Below, piece by piece: positions 8,518 through 17,018 of a DNA stretch of 64,000 nucleotides. The position numbers and the translations under genes are program-made. Position 1 is the stretch's first letter. Each line of letters begins with the position of its first letter. Source of the stretch: Solibacillus sp. FSL W7-1436 (GTDB lineage: Bacteria; Bacillota; Bacilli; Bacillales_A; Planococcaceae); NCBI RefSeq assembly GCF_038007305.1, contig NZ_JBBOWV010000001.1, positions 3,152,501-3,216,500 on the forward strand, read 5' to 3'. The notes beneath the pieces were generated by a model that saw only the letters and a program-made list of their open reading frames with translations, was not told where the DNA came from and did no database searches.

Positions 8518-10207
8518 ATGAAAAAAGTAGTCATTATTGGTGGAGTTGCAGGCGGTGCTTCCGCAGCAGCAAGAATTCGACGTTTGGATGAGCAAGCTGA
8601 AATTGTGATGTTTGAGAAAGGCCCACACGTTTCCTTTTCAAACTGTTCATTACCGTTTTATTTAAGTGGTATTGTAGCGGACAGCAAAAAATTATTAATG
8701 ATGACACCAGATTCATTTGAAGCCAAGCATAATATTGACGCCCGCGTGAATAGTGAAGTTATTGCGATTAACCGGACGGACAAAACGGTGACGGTAAAAA
8801 ACGTCGTAACCGATGAACTATCGGCAGAATCTTACGACCAATTAGTTTTATCGCCTGGGGCTAGTCCGATTGTGCCAAGCTTACCCGGAAATGATTTACC
8901 GCATGTATTTACCGTTAGAAACGTTGTAGATATTGAGCGTTTACAAAAAGCAGTCGTCGAGCAGGAAGCGCAAAACATTGCGGTTATAGGTGGTGGCTTT
9001 ATTGGCGTGGAAGTAGCAGAAAATCTGTGTTTAGCTGGACGTTCGGTATCCCTAGTAGAATTTGCCCCACAAATTTTAACACCATTTGATGATGACATGG
9101 CGCAAATTTTACATAAGGAATTGGTAGAACATGGTGTGGATTTAACTTTAGGTGATGGTTTAGCAAAAATTACACCGTCTGCGATTATATTGAATTCAGG
9201 GAAAGTAATAGCGGCGGATATAGTCGTTCTAGCCATTGGCGTGCGACCAGAAACGTCGCTAGCTGCTGAAGCAGGCTTAGAATTAGGAGAAACAGGTGCG
9301 ATTAAAGTAAATCAAAATTACCAAACGAATGACCCTGATATTTATGCAGTGGGCGATGCCATTGAGGTTTACCACCGATTAATGAACAAGGCAACGCGTC
9401 TGGCTTTGGCCGGTCCTGCGCAGCGTCAAGCCCGTGCAGCAGCAGATCATATGTATGGATTGACGGTTACAAATAAGGGGATCATTGGTTCATCCAGTAT
9501 TCAAGTTTTTGATTATGCAGCAGCTGCTACAGGTTTAAATGAGCGTACAGCGAAACAAATTGGAATGTCGGCCGATGCGGTGTATATCATTGCACCGGAT
9601 AAAGTTGGCTTGATGCCTTCGAGTAATCCCTTACATTTCAAACTAATTTTCGAAGTGCCAACAGGTCGTATTATTGGGGCACAGGCAATCGGTAAGGGCA
9701 ATTCCGATAAGCGAATTGATGTCATTGCGACGCTTATTACGATGAACGGCACGATAGAGGACTTAAAGGAATTAGAGCTTTCATATTCACCAATGTTTTC
9801 AACGGCAAAGGATGTCGTGAATTTAGCGGCATTAGTTGCAACAAACTTAATGGCAGGACGCTTTAAGCAAGTACGTGTGAGTGACGTACGTGATTTAGTG
9901 GAAGAAGAAGCGTATATTGTCGATGTACGTGAAGTAAATGAGTTTGCACAAGGTGCCTTAAAAGGGCAGTCAATATTCCATTAAGTGAGTTACGTGCACG
10001 TTTGCATGAAATTCCGACAGATGTACCAGTTTATGTGCACTGTGTTCATCACAGCGTAGCTATAATGCAGTAATGGAATTGAATAATAATGGGTATAAAA
10101 ATGTTAAGAATATTTCAGGTTCGTTTTTAGGAATTTCTTTATTTGAGTATTACCAGGATCAAGCAAAAAACCGTGATCCGATTGTGACAAATTATAATTT
10201 TAAATAA
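8518..10207 (+). pseudogene. cdr: CoA-disulfide reductase with frameshifted rhodanese domain
   Basis: The first 480 or so residues form an intact FAD/NAD(P)H disulfide reductase: FAD motif GGVAGGASAA at residue 8, the single catalytic Cys43 in SFSNCSLPF, a second nucleotide motif GGGFIGVEVAE, and the dimerisation domain. The family reduces CoA disulfide or CoA/persulfide species. A C-terminal rhodanese domain follows but is broken by two single-base losses, near 9964 (GGG for GGGG) and after 10043 (before the Cys loop C-RSSQRS). The frame therefore stops at 9984; repairing both bases gives an open frame to 10207. The reductase part may still work without the rhodanese. A good ribosome site (GGAGGG) precedes the ATG. 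It is driven by the operator-promoter at 8434. Confidence 0.85.
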
Positions 10208-10246
10208 GCTATAGAGAGCCAACTGTTGGTAGAGAGGAATTTTCAG

Positions 10247-11293
10247 ATGACGTATATATCTTTAGGACAAGTAAATATTCCGATCGCATGGCTCGCTTTC
10301 TTACTTGCTATTTTTTATAGCGATTTTAGAAGTCGGAAGGCAGGTGTAGCAACAAATAAATTATTAGAGCAACTTGTCATTACCTATATTCTCGTTTGGA
10401 AGTTCAGCTATATCCTATTTTCTTTACCTGACTTTATAAAAGCACCGTTATCACTAGTTTATTTTGACGGAGGGCTAAGAGGACATATTCTCGCATTAGT
10501 GGTGCTTGCTTTTATTCTATTAAGAAAAAGACAAATACTAGTATGGGCAGATATTTGGATATACTGGGCAAGGGTTGTGGCTGTAATTAACGTCATTAGT
10601 TTAGGGTTTCAGGAGCACTGGCTGCTTGCGGTGATCTGGCTTTTGGCCCTTGTACTTGTTGAAAGAAAATATCAACACGGGCTGTTACTCGGACAGTTTT
10701 TACTACTAGCATGGTTGAATGGCTTTACGAGTAGTCTAACACTCGTCCATCTTTTTGTTTTGTTAACAGTGTATCTAAAAACAAAGCAAGCACAGTATTT
10801 GGTTATTACGGGTATTTTAAGTTTAGTGGCAATGATGCTTGTGGATGTAGAGAGAGCAACTGAAACAATAGCCCATGAAATGATTGATTTACCGACAACG
10901 ACCGGGGAAATGTATAATTTATCGGAGCAAGAGCAGAAACTGACCATAGTTAACTTCTTCGCAACCTGGTGTCCACCATGTAAAGCAGAAATGCCACACT
11001 TGCAAAGCTTTGCGGGAAATTTACCGGCGGGGGTAGCGCTCATCGGGGTGAACTTAACAGACCGTGATAATGGCGAGCAGGCATTGGCTAATTTTATGGA
11101 AACTTATGAAGTGACCTATCCAATTTTAATGGATGAAACAGATGAAGTAGGAACTGCCTTTCGGGTAATGTCCATTCCGACAACCGTGCTACTTAATGCA
11201 CAAGGTGAGGAACTGGAGCGCATCGTAGGCCCTGTCAGTGAAGAGGGCTTGCGCCAATTAATCAAAAAACATCAAACATATTTGGAGGAATAA
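10247..11293 (+). CDS. Membrane-anchored TlpA-like thioredoxin fusion
   Basis: About 348 residues. The first about 200 residues contain seven or so hydrophobic helices, and the last about 140 form a TlpA/ResA-type thioredoxin domain with the active site WCPPC (in FFATWCPPCKAEMPH) and a cis-Pro loop SIPTTV. The topology would place the thioredoxin domain outside the membrane, where such proteins reduce or transfer disulfides. The ATG at 10247 is preferred to a TTG at 10226 because AGAGAGG lies between them. The next gene (thioredoxin) starts 3 bases after the stop, so they are probably co-transcribed. The exact substrate is unknown. Confidence 0.8.
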   Translation: MTYISLGQVNIPIAWLAFLLAIFYSDFRSRKAGVATNKLLEQLVITYILVWKFSYILFSLPDFIKAPLSLVYFDGGLRGHILALVVLAFILLRKRQILVWADIWIYWARVVAVINVISLGFQEHWLLAVIWLLALVLVERKYQHGLLLGQFLLLAWLNGFTSSLTLVHLFVLLTVYLKTKQAQYLVITGILSLVAMMLVDVERATETIAHEMIDLPTTTGEMYNLSEQEQKLTIVNFFATWCPPCKAEMPHLQSFAGNLPAGVALIGVNLTDRDNGEQALANFMETYEVTYPILMDETDEVGTAFRVMSIPTTVLLNAQGEELERIVGPVSEEGLRQLIKKHQTYLEE

Positions 11294-11296
11294 AAC

Positions 11297-11608
11297 ATGG
11301 CAATTGTACATGCAACAGATCAAACATTTGAACAAGAAATTTCAAACGGTGTCGTATTAGTGGACTTTTGGGCAGCCTGGTGCGGTCCATGTAAAATGAT
11401 TGCGCCAGTTTTAGAGGAAGTGGATGCAGCAATCGGCAACGAAGTGAAAATTGTGAAGGTAGACGTAGATACGAACCAAGTTACAGCAGCGAACTATCAG
11501 ATTATGTCAATTCCATCGTTGTTAGTATTTAAAGACGGTGAATTAAAAGGCAAGACTGCGGGCTTCATGCCAAAAGAAGATTTAATTGATTTTATTCGGC
11601 AATATTAA
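11297..11608 (+). CDS. Thioredoxin
   Basis: 103 residues, a standard single-domain cytoplasmic thioredoxin with active site WCGPC (in FWAAWCGPCKM) and cis-Pro in SIPSLLVF. It would reduce protein disulfides or persulfides with electrons from thioredoxin reductase. It follows the membrane TlpA fusion by 3 bases and ends at a strong terminator. Its position in a thiol-stress cluster suggests a dedicated rather than housekeeping thioredoxin. Confidence 0.92.
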   Translation: MAIVHATDQTFEQEISNGVVLVDFWAAWCGPCKMIAPVLEEVDAAIGNEVKIVKVDVDTNQVTAANYQIMSIPSLLVFKDGELKGKTAGFMPKEDLIDFIRQY

Positions 11609-11615
11609 TGGTCAA

Positions 11616-11650
11616 AGAAGCCATATACAGCAAATGTGTATGGCTTTTCT
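11616..11650 (+). terminator. Terminator after thioredoxin gene
   Basis: Stem AGAAGCCATA.ACA / TGT.TATGGCTTTTCT with a short loop directly after the thioredoxin stop. Confidence 0.75.
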
Positions 11651-11761
11651 AGTGTCCTTTTGTAAAGATTTTACCGCTCTATTAAACAGATGCTTTTTAA
11701 AGCTGGCTATAGAGTTAAACAAATTATTTCTATTTTTAGAGTAAAAGGAAGAGGTGAAAAA

Positions 11762-12139
11762 ATGAAAAAAGACCAAACGGAGATTAATCAAATCCAGTAT
11801 GCACAACAGCATTTGGCCAATGAGCGAACGTACTTGGCTTGGGTACGAACAGCTATTGCCATTGTAGGAGTGGGCTTTTTAGCAACAAGCTTGCATTTTA
11901 CAATTGGAAACATACGAAATGCGTGGGTAGATGTGTTGTCAATTATTTTAGGTATTTTCTCTGGCATTTTAGGTATTATCGTCATTTATATTACAAATCG
12001 TAATTATAAAAATAAAGAGCAAGGGATTATGAATGGAAAGTTTCAGCCATCTAGTGCACATATTAATTTATTATCCATACTGATGATTATTTTTATTTTA
12101 TTAATCATTAATTATTTCATGTTTATATTATGGGCATGA
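11762..12139 (+). CDS. DUF202 (YidH-type) small membrane protein
   Basis: 125 residues. The opening NERTYLAWVRTAIAIVGVG is the signature of the DUF202/YidH family, followed by three transmembrane helices. The ATG at 11762 is chosen because GAAGAGGTG lies just upstream; the longer frame to 11690 lacks a site. The function is not known for this family. Confidence 0.85.
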   Translation: MKKDQTEINQIQYAQQHLANERTYLAWVRTAIAIVGVGFLATSLHFTIGNIRNAWVDVLSIILGIFSGILGIIVIYITNRNYKNKEQGIMNGKFQPSSAHINLLSILMIIFILLIINYFMFILWA

Positions 12140-12140
12140 T

Positions 12141-12197
12141 AAAATCGGTTTTTTTATAAAGCTATCTATCTATAAAAGAATGAAGAGAACCGATTTT
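12141..12197. repeat. 10-bp perfect inverted repeat with 37-base loop
   Basis: AAAATCGGTT (12141-12150) pairs with AACCGATTTT (12188-12197). It lies between the DUF202 gene and the nosL relic and could act as a terminator, or mark the edge of the relic. Confidence 0.4.
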
Positions 12198-12204
12198 GGT
12201 TCAT

Positions 12205-12413
12205 TTAGATTAAGTAATAATTGAAGAAGATGCAAAAGGCTATATAGCTGAAAATGAAGATACTTCAATGGCAACAATTGATGAAATTCGTGCACTAGCA
12301 ATCGAACGTCATCAAAAGAAAATGATGAAAGATGGCGAAGCACATAATCATGACCATTCAAATGAAGGTGAATGGTCATGCAGAAATGACTTCTTCAGAG
12401 GAAGCAAACGAAT
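12205..12413 (+). pseudogene. nosL C-terminal relic
   Basis: The translation includes YIAENE, MATIDEIRALAIERHQKK and a His-rich stretch, closely matching the C-terminal third of the NosL-like lipoprotein at 21887-22549. A frameshift near 12370 is followed by a tail (GHAEMTSSEEANE) matching the end of that protein. No N-terminus, lipobox or metal motif remains. It is therefore a broken partial duplicate of nosL. Confidence 0.8.
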
Positions 12414-12431
12414 AGTTCCATCCAGTTGCGA

Positions 12432-12463
12432 GCAAGTGAATGATTCATTTGCTTGCTTTTTTT
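12432..12463 (+). terminator. Terminator after the nosL relic
   Basis: GCAAGTGAAT / ATTTGCTTGC stem followed by a run of seven or more T. It probably terminated the lost nosL-like operon. Confidence 0.7.
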
Positions 12464-12524
12464 GTATATATTAACGAAATTTTCACATTTCTCCTCCATA
12501 CTTCAAGTGAAGGGAGTGGGTGAA

Positions 12525-12935
12525 ATGCAATTTGTTTATGAACAGGAGCGATTGATTGGGCAGTTGTCATTTGGTGAGTTGTACACGTCTACGAATCCAC
12601 TAAAAGGTTATAAGCCGTATGAGTTACTTCTCGCCTCGTTGACGACGTGTAGTGGATCGTTACTAGTGATGCTGTTACAAAAGATGCGTCTTCATTTTGT
12701 AGAGGTTTCATTTACATCAGAGGGGCATCGTAATCCAGAGATGGCGAATCGAATCGAAGCGATTGTCATCACAGCACACGTGTCATTTAACGAGGAAGTG
12801 AAGGGAGAGCAACTAGCGAAGCTTGAAAAGTTGGTTGTAAAAAATTGTGGGATGATTCAAACGGTAATCGAAGCGGTGGATATCAAATTTACAATTGTAC
12901 CCGCTACAGCAAAGGGGAAGAAAGAGCATGATTAA
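12525..12935 (+). CDS. OsmC-family protein
   Basis: 136 residues. The motif YELLLASLTTCSGS carries the first conserved Cys and NCGMIQT the second, as in OsmC/Ohr-like proteins that act on organic peroxides or thiol species. The ATG at 12525 follows GGGAGTGGGTGAA; upstream codons are a fortuitous extension. The stop overlaps the start of the next TlpA-like gene, so they are coupled. The context points to persulfide or peroxide handling, but the substrate is not evident. Confidence 0.85.
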   Translation: MQFVYEQERLIGQLSFGELYTSTNPLKGYKPYELLLASLTTCSGSLLVMLLQKMRLHFVEVSFTSEGHRNPEMANRIEAIVITAHVSFNEEVKGEQLAKLEKLVVKNCGMIQTVIEAVDIKFTIVPATAKGKKEHD

Positions 12936-13512
12936 GAAATTGTTAGCGATTGTACTCCTCGTTTTACTTGGAGGCTATGCTACTTGGGATTACTTAGCCG
13001 GTGAGAAGACAAAAAAAGTGAACGAACCGACTCAAGAAATGATGGATGCTCCAGAAGAACAGGTTGAGACGGGAGCAATTACGTCCGACATTCCTGTGGC
13101 ACAGGATTTTACGCTACCGACTTTAAATGGGGAGCCAGTAAGTTTGTCGGATTCGAAAGGGAAAATTACAATCGTCAATTTCTGGGCAACATGGTGTCCA
13201 CCTTGTCGAGAAGAAATGCCCCATATGCAAAGTTTTTATGAGAAGCATCATGAAGAGGTTGAAATTCTAGCTGTCAATGTAAAAAATATGGATGATGGTC
13301 GACCAGCAATTGAGCAATTTGTGCAGGAGCATGAGCTAACATTTCCGATTTTACTCGATGAAAGTGGAGAGGTTGGTCTCACGTATGAAATCATGACGCT
13401 GCCAACGAGCTATATTTTAGATGCGGAAGGACGTGTTTTTCAAAAAATTATCGGAGCAATGGATGAGCAAGTAATGAATGAATTAGTTGAAGCCCTTCGT
13501 TCCTATGAATAA
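12928..13512 (+). CDS. ResA/TlpA-type thiol-disulfide oxidoreductase
   Basis: 194 residues: one N-terminal membrane anchor (residues 4-22), then an extracytoplasmic thioredoxin fold with active site WCPPC (FWATWCPPCREE) and cis-Pro LPTSYIL. ResA-type proteins reduce apocytochrome c haem-site thiols or other exported thiols, using electrons passed across the membrane by CcdA. A CcdA homologue follows 31 bases downstream, which supports this role. Start ATG 12928 overlaps the OsmC gene end. Confidence 0.88.
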   Translation: MIKKLLAIVLLVLLGGYATWDYLAGEKTKKVNEPTQEMMDAPEEQVETGAITSDIPVAQDFTLPTLNGEPVSLSDSKGKITIVNFWATWCPPCREEMPHMQSFYEKHHEEVEILAVNVKNMDDGRPAIEQFVQEHELTFPILLDESGEVGLTYEIMTLPTSYILDAEGRVFQKIIGAMDEQVMNELVEALRSYE

Positions 13513-13543
13513 TAAAATTGATTAGAAAAGTAGGTGGGAAATC

Positions 13544-14296
13544 ATGATTGAAACAGATACGGTCCTCATCGTGGGAATTCTTTTAGCATTCGGGGCCGGG
13601 GTGCTGTCATTTTTATCACCCTGTGTATTACCTTTATTCCCAGCGTATCTCTCTTATATTACAGGAATTAGTGTCATGGAAATGCAAGCCGATCAAACGG
13701 CAGCAATTCGGAAAAAAATATTGATCCATTCAGTTACCTTTTTAGCAGGAATCGGCGTGGTTTTCATTAGTTTAGGTGCAAGTGCCTCCTATTTTGGACA
13801 GTGGCTACAGCATTTATTTATTGGGCAAACGGCAACACTCATTCAGCAATTAGCGGGTATTTTTATCGTCTTTATGGGCTTAATTGTGGCAGGATGGCTG
13901 ACGATTCCAGTACTTATGAAAGAAAAAAGACTCCATGTGGCGAAAAAACCAACAAGTTATGTCGGAACATTTTTTGTGGGCTTAGGCTTTGCGGCAGGAT
14001 GGACGCCGTGTATTGGACCGATCTTTGCGTCAATTTTATTATTAGCAGCGACGAATCCAGGAGCAGGCTTAGTGTATACTCTCATGTATGTGATTGGCTT
14101 TGCCGTGCCTTTTATCCTGTTAACGTTTTTCATCGGGAAATCAAAGTGGATTGTGAAAAAAAGTGGTCTTCTGATGAAAATTGGTGGCATTATGATGATT
14201 TTCATGGGGATTTTATTGTTTTTTGGCCAAATGTCCCAACTGAGTATTTTTTTATTACGCTTAATAGAAGGAACATGGCTTTCTAATTTAGGTTAG
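13544..14296 (+). CDS. ccdA: CcdA-type transmembrane electron carrier
   Basis: 250 residues with about six hydrophobic helices. The family Cys residues are seen in FLSPCVLPLFPAY (helix 1) and GWTPCIGPIFAS (helix 4). CcdA/DsbD-type proteins carry reducing power from cytoplasmic thioredoxin to outside proteins such as the ResA-like protein encoded just before it. AGGTGGGAAATC precedes the ATG. Confidence 0.92.
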   Translation: MIETDTVLIVGILLAFGAGVLSFLSPCVLPLFPAYLSYITGISVMEMQADQTAAIRKKILIHSVTFLAGIGVVFISLGASASYFGQWLQHLFIGQTATLIQQLAGIFIVFMGLIVAGWLTIPVLMKEKRLHVAKKPTSYVGTFFVGLGFAAGWTPCIGPIFASILLLAATNPGAGLVYTLMYVIGFAVPFILLTFFIGKSKWIVKKSGLLMKIGGIMMIFMGILLFFGQMSQLSIFLLRLIEGTWLSNLG

Positions 14297-14400
14297 TTCA
14301 GTTGATAGTGCGAGCATTCAATTTTCGGTACAATAAAATAAGAATTTTTTGTTGATTGAAGGGAGGTGTCTCCCTTCAACCAACAGGACGAGGGGGTACT

Positions 14401-15084
14401 ATGAAACAAAAAATACTAATTGTAGAAGACGATCAAATGATTCGTAACCTCATTAAAATTTATTTACAAAAAGAAGGTTATGAGGTCGTAGAAGCAGACG
14501 ATGGTGAGGTGGCGAAGTCTGTTTTTCTTAACGAGCATCCGTGTTTAATTGTGTTGGATTTGATGTTACCGAAAGTCAGTGGGGAACTGCTTTGTGAATG
14601 GGTCAAGGAGCAAGGAAGAAATGAAGTGTCGATCATTATGTTAAGTGCGAAAGTGCAGACAGCTGACAAAATTCATGGGCTACGACTCGGTGCAGACGAT
14701 TATATGACGAAACCGTTCGACCCAGAGGAACTAGTGGCACATATTGAGGCAGTTTTACGGCGAACAGGACAGTTTTGTCAAAAGATTACTTATGATGGAC
14801 TTTGTATTAAGCCAAGAAAAGGAGAAGTCCTACTATATAATCAAAAACTCCGTTTAACGAAGCATGAGTTTCAATTGCTATTTCATTTGATGGATAATCC
14901 AAATATTATTATGCCCCGAGAAAGGTTAATCGAATCGTTATATCCGTATCTTGAGAAAGACGTGATGGAGCGAACGATTGATGCCCATATCAAAAAACTA
15001 CGTGAGAAAATTGAAGAAAACCCAAGTCGACCGAAAAGAATTCAAACGGTACGAGGAATGGGGTATAAGTTTGTTACGAAATAG
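14401..15084 (+). CDS. OmpR-family response regulator
   Basis: 227 residues. The receiver domain has the acidic pair (EDD) near the start, phospho-acceptor Asp in LIVLDLMLPK (about residue 53), and the KP switch in YMTKPFDPEEL. A winged-helix DNA-binding domain follows (MERTIDAHIKKLREK, VRGMGYKF). ATG 14401 has GAGGGGG upstream. It overlaps the kinase gene, so the two form a two-component system. The position just after ccdA suggests control of the thiol-redox genes. Confidence 0.93.
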   Translation: MKQKILIVEDDQMIRNLIKIYLQKEGYEVVEADDGEVAKSVFLNEHPCLIVLDLMLPKVSGELLCEWVKEQGRNEVSIIMLSAKVQTADKIHGLRLGADDYMTKPFDPEELVAHIEAVLRRTGQFCQKITYDGLCIKPRKGEVLLYNQKLRLTKHEFQLLFHLMDNPNIIMPRERLIESLYPYLEKDVMERTIDAHIKKLREKIEENPSRPKRIQTVRGMGYKFVTK

Positions 15085-16150
15085 ATGGGCGAGATTTTTA
15101 TCAAAAAAGTTGTTATGGCGGTTAACATTCGTCAATAGTTTGATTATCAGCGCATTTATTTTGTTTGCGTGCTGGGCGATTTATGAAGCAACTTGCATAG
15201 TTGTAGACGAGAATGTTGCGATTCAAGAAGGAAAAATTATTAAAGATATATTATTGCAGTACATAGGGATTTTCGTTGTATTATTTACTGCTTTTGTGGT
15301 ATCACTTCAGTATTTTTTTACACGTCATCAATTACAACCGTTACGTGAATTAATGGAGTCGATGGAAAAGTTGAAGCAAGGCAAAGAAGTACAAAATGTT
15401 CGCTCAGAGTATGAAGATGAAATCACCGCGTTGATGGATCAATTTAATGACTTGGTCAACCAGTTAGAATCTAATAAAAAGCAACGTCATCAGCGTTTAT
15501 CAGAGTTTTCTCATGAATTTCGTACACCTTTAACCAACATTAATGGCTATCTAAAGGCTCTTCAAACGGGCGTGATTTCTGGGAATCCAGAGCTCTTTCA
15601 AGCATTGCATCAAGAATCGAAGCGTTTAATTTTGATGGTGGAGCAATTAAAATCGATTGAAGAATTGACCTATGCGGAGCAGCAAAAGTATTTACAAAAA
15701 CAAGACATTGAAATAGCAGACGTCATACATCAAGTTATCCAAATGTTTAGTTGGACAATGAAAAGTAGAAACATCGCGCTCCATGTACAACTAGAGCAGC
15801 AAATACTTGAAGTAGATCCATATGGACTTACACAGGTAATGAGTAATCTCATTGAAAACGCCATTCGTTATTACGAAGGGATGAAACCTATTGAAATTGT
15901 CGGAAAAAAAATGACGGGTTTTTATGTAATTTCAGTTAGCGGACAAGGAAAAACCATTTCAGAAGCGGAAAACCCATTGATTTTTGAACGTTTTTATCGT
16001 GTAGACGCGATAAATCATTCAATAGAGAAAGGGGCAGGGCTCGGACTAGCCATCTCCAAGCAAATTGTTGAACAGCATGAAGGGACGGTTTCGCTTAAGA
16101 CAGACGGTACTTATCATACCTTTCTTGTAAAGCTCCCACTTCGAAATTAA
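15071..16150 (+). CDS. Sensor histidine kinase
   Basis: About 359 residues starting at TTG 15071, inside the end of the regulator gene and preceded by GAGGAATGGGG. Two transmembrane helices (about residues 13-35 and 57-80) enclose only a short loop, so there is no large outside sensor. Next come a HAMP-like linker, the phospho-His motif SHEFRTPLTN, the N box NLIENAIRYY and the G2 box GAGLGLAIS. The usual D-x-G-x-G (G1 box) is poorly conserved (VSGQGKTI). The short loop suggests sensing within or near the membrane. Confidence 0.9.
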   Translation: MLRNRWARFLSKKLLWRLTFVNSLIISAFILFACWAIYEATCIVVDENVAIQEGKIIKDILLQYIGIFVVLFTAFVVSLQYFFTRHQLQPLRELMESMEKLKQGKEVQNVRSEYEDEITALMDQFNDLVNQLESNKKQRHQRLSEFSHEFRTPLTNINGYLKALQTGVISGNPELFQALHQESKRLILMVEQLKSIEELTYAEQQKYLQKQDIEIADVIHQVIQMFSWTMKSRNIALHVQLEQQILEVDPYGLTQVMSNLIENAIRYYEGMKPIEIVGKKMTGFYVISVSGQGKTISEAENPLIFERFYRVDAINHSIEKGAGLGLAISKQIVEQHEGTVSLKTDGTYHTFLVKLPLRN

Positions 16151-16176
16151 GGTCGTTTCCTATAGAAACGGCCATA
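16151..16176 (+). terminator. Hairpin after the two-component system
   Basis: GGTCGTTTC / GAAACGGCC stem directly after the kinase stop. The T-run is weak, so it may be an inefficient terminator. Confidence 0.5.
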
Positions 16177-16271
16177 TTGAACGATGCTTGCAGTGATGGA
16201 GAAACGTATTATGTTTAAGGATTGTAAGTGCCTAGGGGGGTACTACTATTTGAGGTATATGAACATAGCGA

Positions 16272-16450
16272 ACTAATTTGGTATTCGGTCGGACGTTTAT
16301 ATTAAAGGACTTCGTACAGATAGCTTATATTTAATTGGTGAACTACGTTCGGCGCAAGTCGTATCATTACTTTTAATTGTAGTAGGATTCTCTGCGATTA
16401 TTTATCGCCGTTTTTATTTAAAATCGACCGTCACATATCAAGATAAATAA
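16272..16450 (+). pseudogene. lgt C-terminal relic
   Basis: The translation IWYSVGR, then after a one-base slip [20 protein letters not shown] and IIYRRFY, matches the C-terminal end of Lgt at 36865-37683 ([23 protein letters not shown]). About 55 codons remain, with a single-base loss near 16292, and they end at TAA 16450. It is a relic of a second lgt gene, on the opposite strand to the intact one. Confidence 0.85.
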
Positions 16451-16464
16451 TGAAGATGTAAACC

Positions 16465-16498
16465 AGAGGCTATCTAAAAGTAGCTTCTGTTTTTTAGT
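16465..16498 (+). terminator. Terminator after the lgt relic
   Basis: Stem AGAGGCTA / TAGCTTCT followed by a T-run. It insulates the sulfur operon promoters downstream. Confidence 0.65.
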
Positions 16499-16522
16499 TT
16501 AGTGTAAAAGTGAATTTATCAA

Positions 16523-16551
16523 TTGACATATACCCTTAGGGGTAGTAGCAT
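16523..16551 (+). promoter_or_regulatory. Upstream promoter and CstR-type operator of sulfur operon 1
   Basis: TTGACA (16523-16528), 17-base spacer, then TAGCAT (16546-16551). The spacer holds ATACCC-TTA-GGGGTA (16530-16544). Confidence 0.7.
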
Positions 16552-16638
16552 ATTAAACAGATAGTAATTGCTCTTAAATATTTTTTTAACCTTTATAAAT
16601 TAATGTTTTTAGAGGTTTTATGAAAGAAGTTTTATTTG

Positions 16639-16667
16639 TTGACATATACCCGTATGGGTAGTATGAT
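16639..16667 (+). promoter_or_regulatory. Main promoter and CstR-type operator of sulfur operon 1
   Basis: A near-consensus promoter: TTGACA (16639-16644), 17 bases, TATGAT (16662-16667). The spacer is filled by the palindrome ATACCCGTATGGGTA (16646-16660). Repressor binding would cover both polymerase contacts. This is the proximal of two tandem operator-promoters. Confidence 0.85.
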
Positions 16668-16708
16668 ACGAAATAGATAATGAAATGATTTAAAAAAGAG
16701 GTGAAATA

Positions 16709-16969
16709 ATGCAATACGATGCAAAGGTTACAGCACGAATGAAAAAGATTGAAGGTCAGCTTAAAGGTATTTTACGTATGATGGATGAAGAGAAAGATTG
16801 TAAGGATGTTATCACACAATTAAGTGCCGTTCGCTCAGCTGTTGATCGCACAATTGGTGTTATTGTCACAGACAACTTAGTAGATTGTTTATCGAAAGAA
16901 GATGCAGCAAGTTTAGATAAAAATGCAATGGTAAAAGAAGCAGTAGAGTTGTTAGTAAAAAGTCGCTAA
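16709..16969 (+). CDS. cstR: CstR-type persulfide-sensing repressor (copy 1)
   Basis: 86 residues, CsoR/RcnR/CstR family, all-helical. The two cysteines are at positions 31 (EKDC) and 60 (LVDC), the pair used by S. aureus CstR to sense persulfides by di- or trisulfide formation. The His expected between them in copper-sensing CsoR is absent (Asn56 region), which argues for sulfur rather than copper sensing. It is the first gene of the operon, downstream of two operator-promoters, so autoregulation is likely. AGAGGTG precedes the ATG. A close paralogue is at 49121. Confidence 0.92.
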   Translation: MQYDAKVTARMKKIEGQLKGILRMMDEEKDCKDVITQLSAVRSAVDRTIGVIVTDNLVDCLSKEDAASLDKNAMVKEAVELLVKSR

Positions 16970-16992
16970 GACTTTTTATTTTTAAAATAAAT

Positions 16993-17008
16993 TATACCTA
17001 TAGGGGTA
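16993..17008 (+). promoter_or_regulatory. CstR-type operator between cstR and the DsrE2 gene
   Basis: TATACCTATAGGGGTA lies 10 bases before the ATG of the DsrE2 gene and runs into its ribosome site. No clear -35/-10 pair is seen, so binding may act as a roadblock or modulate an internal promoter. A matching site occurs at the same junction in copy 2. Confidence 0.7.
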
Positions 17009-17018
17009 AGGAGATATT

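Noticed and set aside
10226-10246. TTG start upstream of the TlpA fusion
   Set aside because: The AGAGAGG ribosome site lies inside this extension, so ATG 10247 is the better start.
13801-14286. 161-codon frame overlapping ccdA
   Set aside because: Shadow frame fully inside a conserved membrane-protein gene.
16228-16245. GCCTAGGGGGGTAC as a CstR operator before the lgt relic
   Set aside because: Only one half-site fits, and there is no promoter or live gene downstream.
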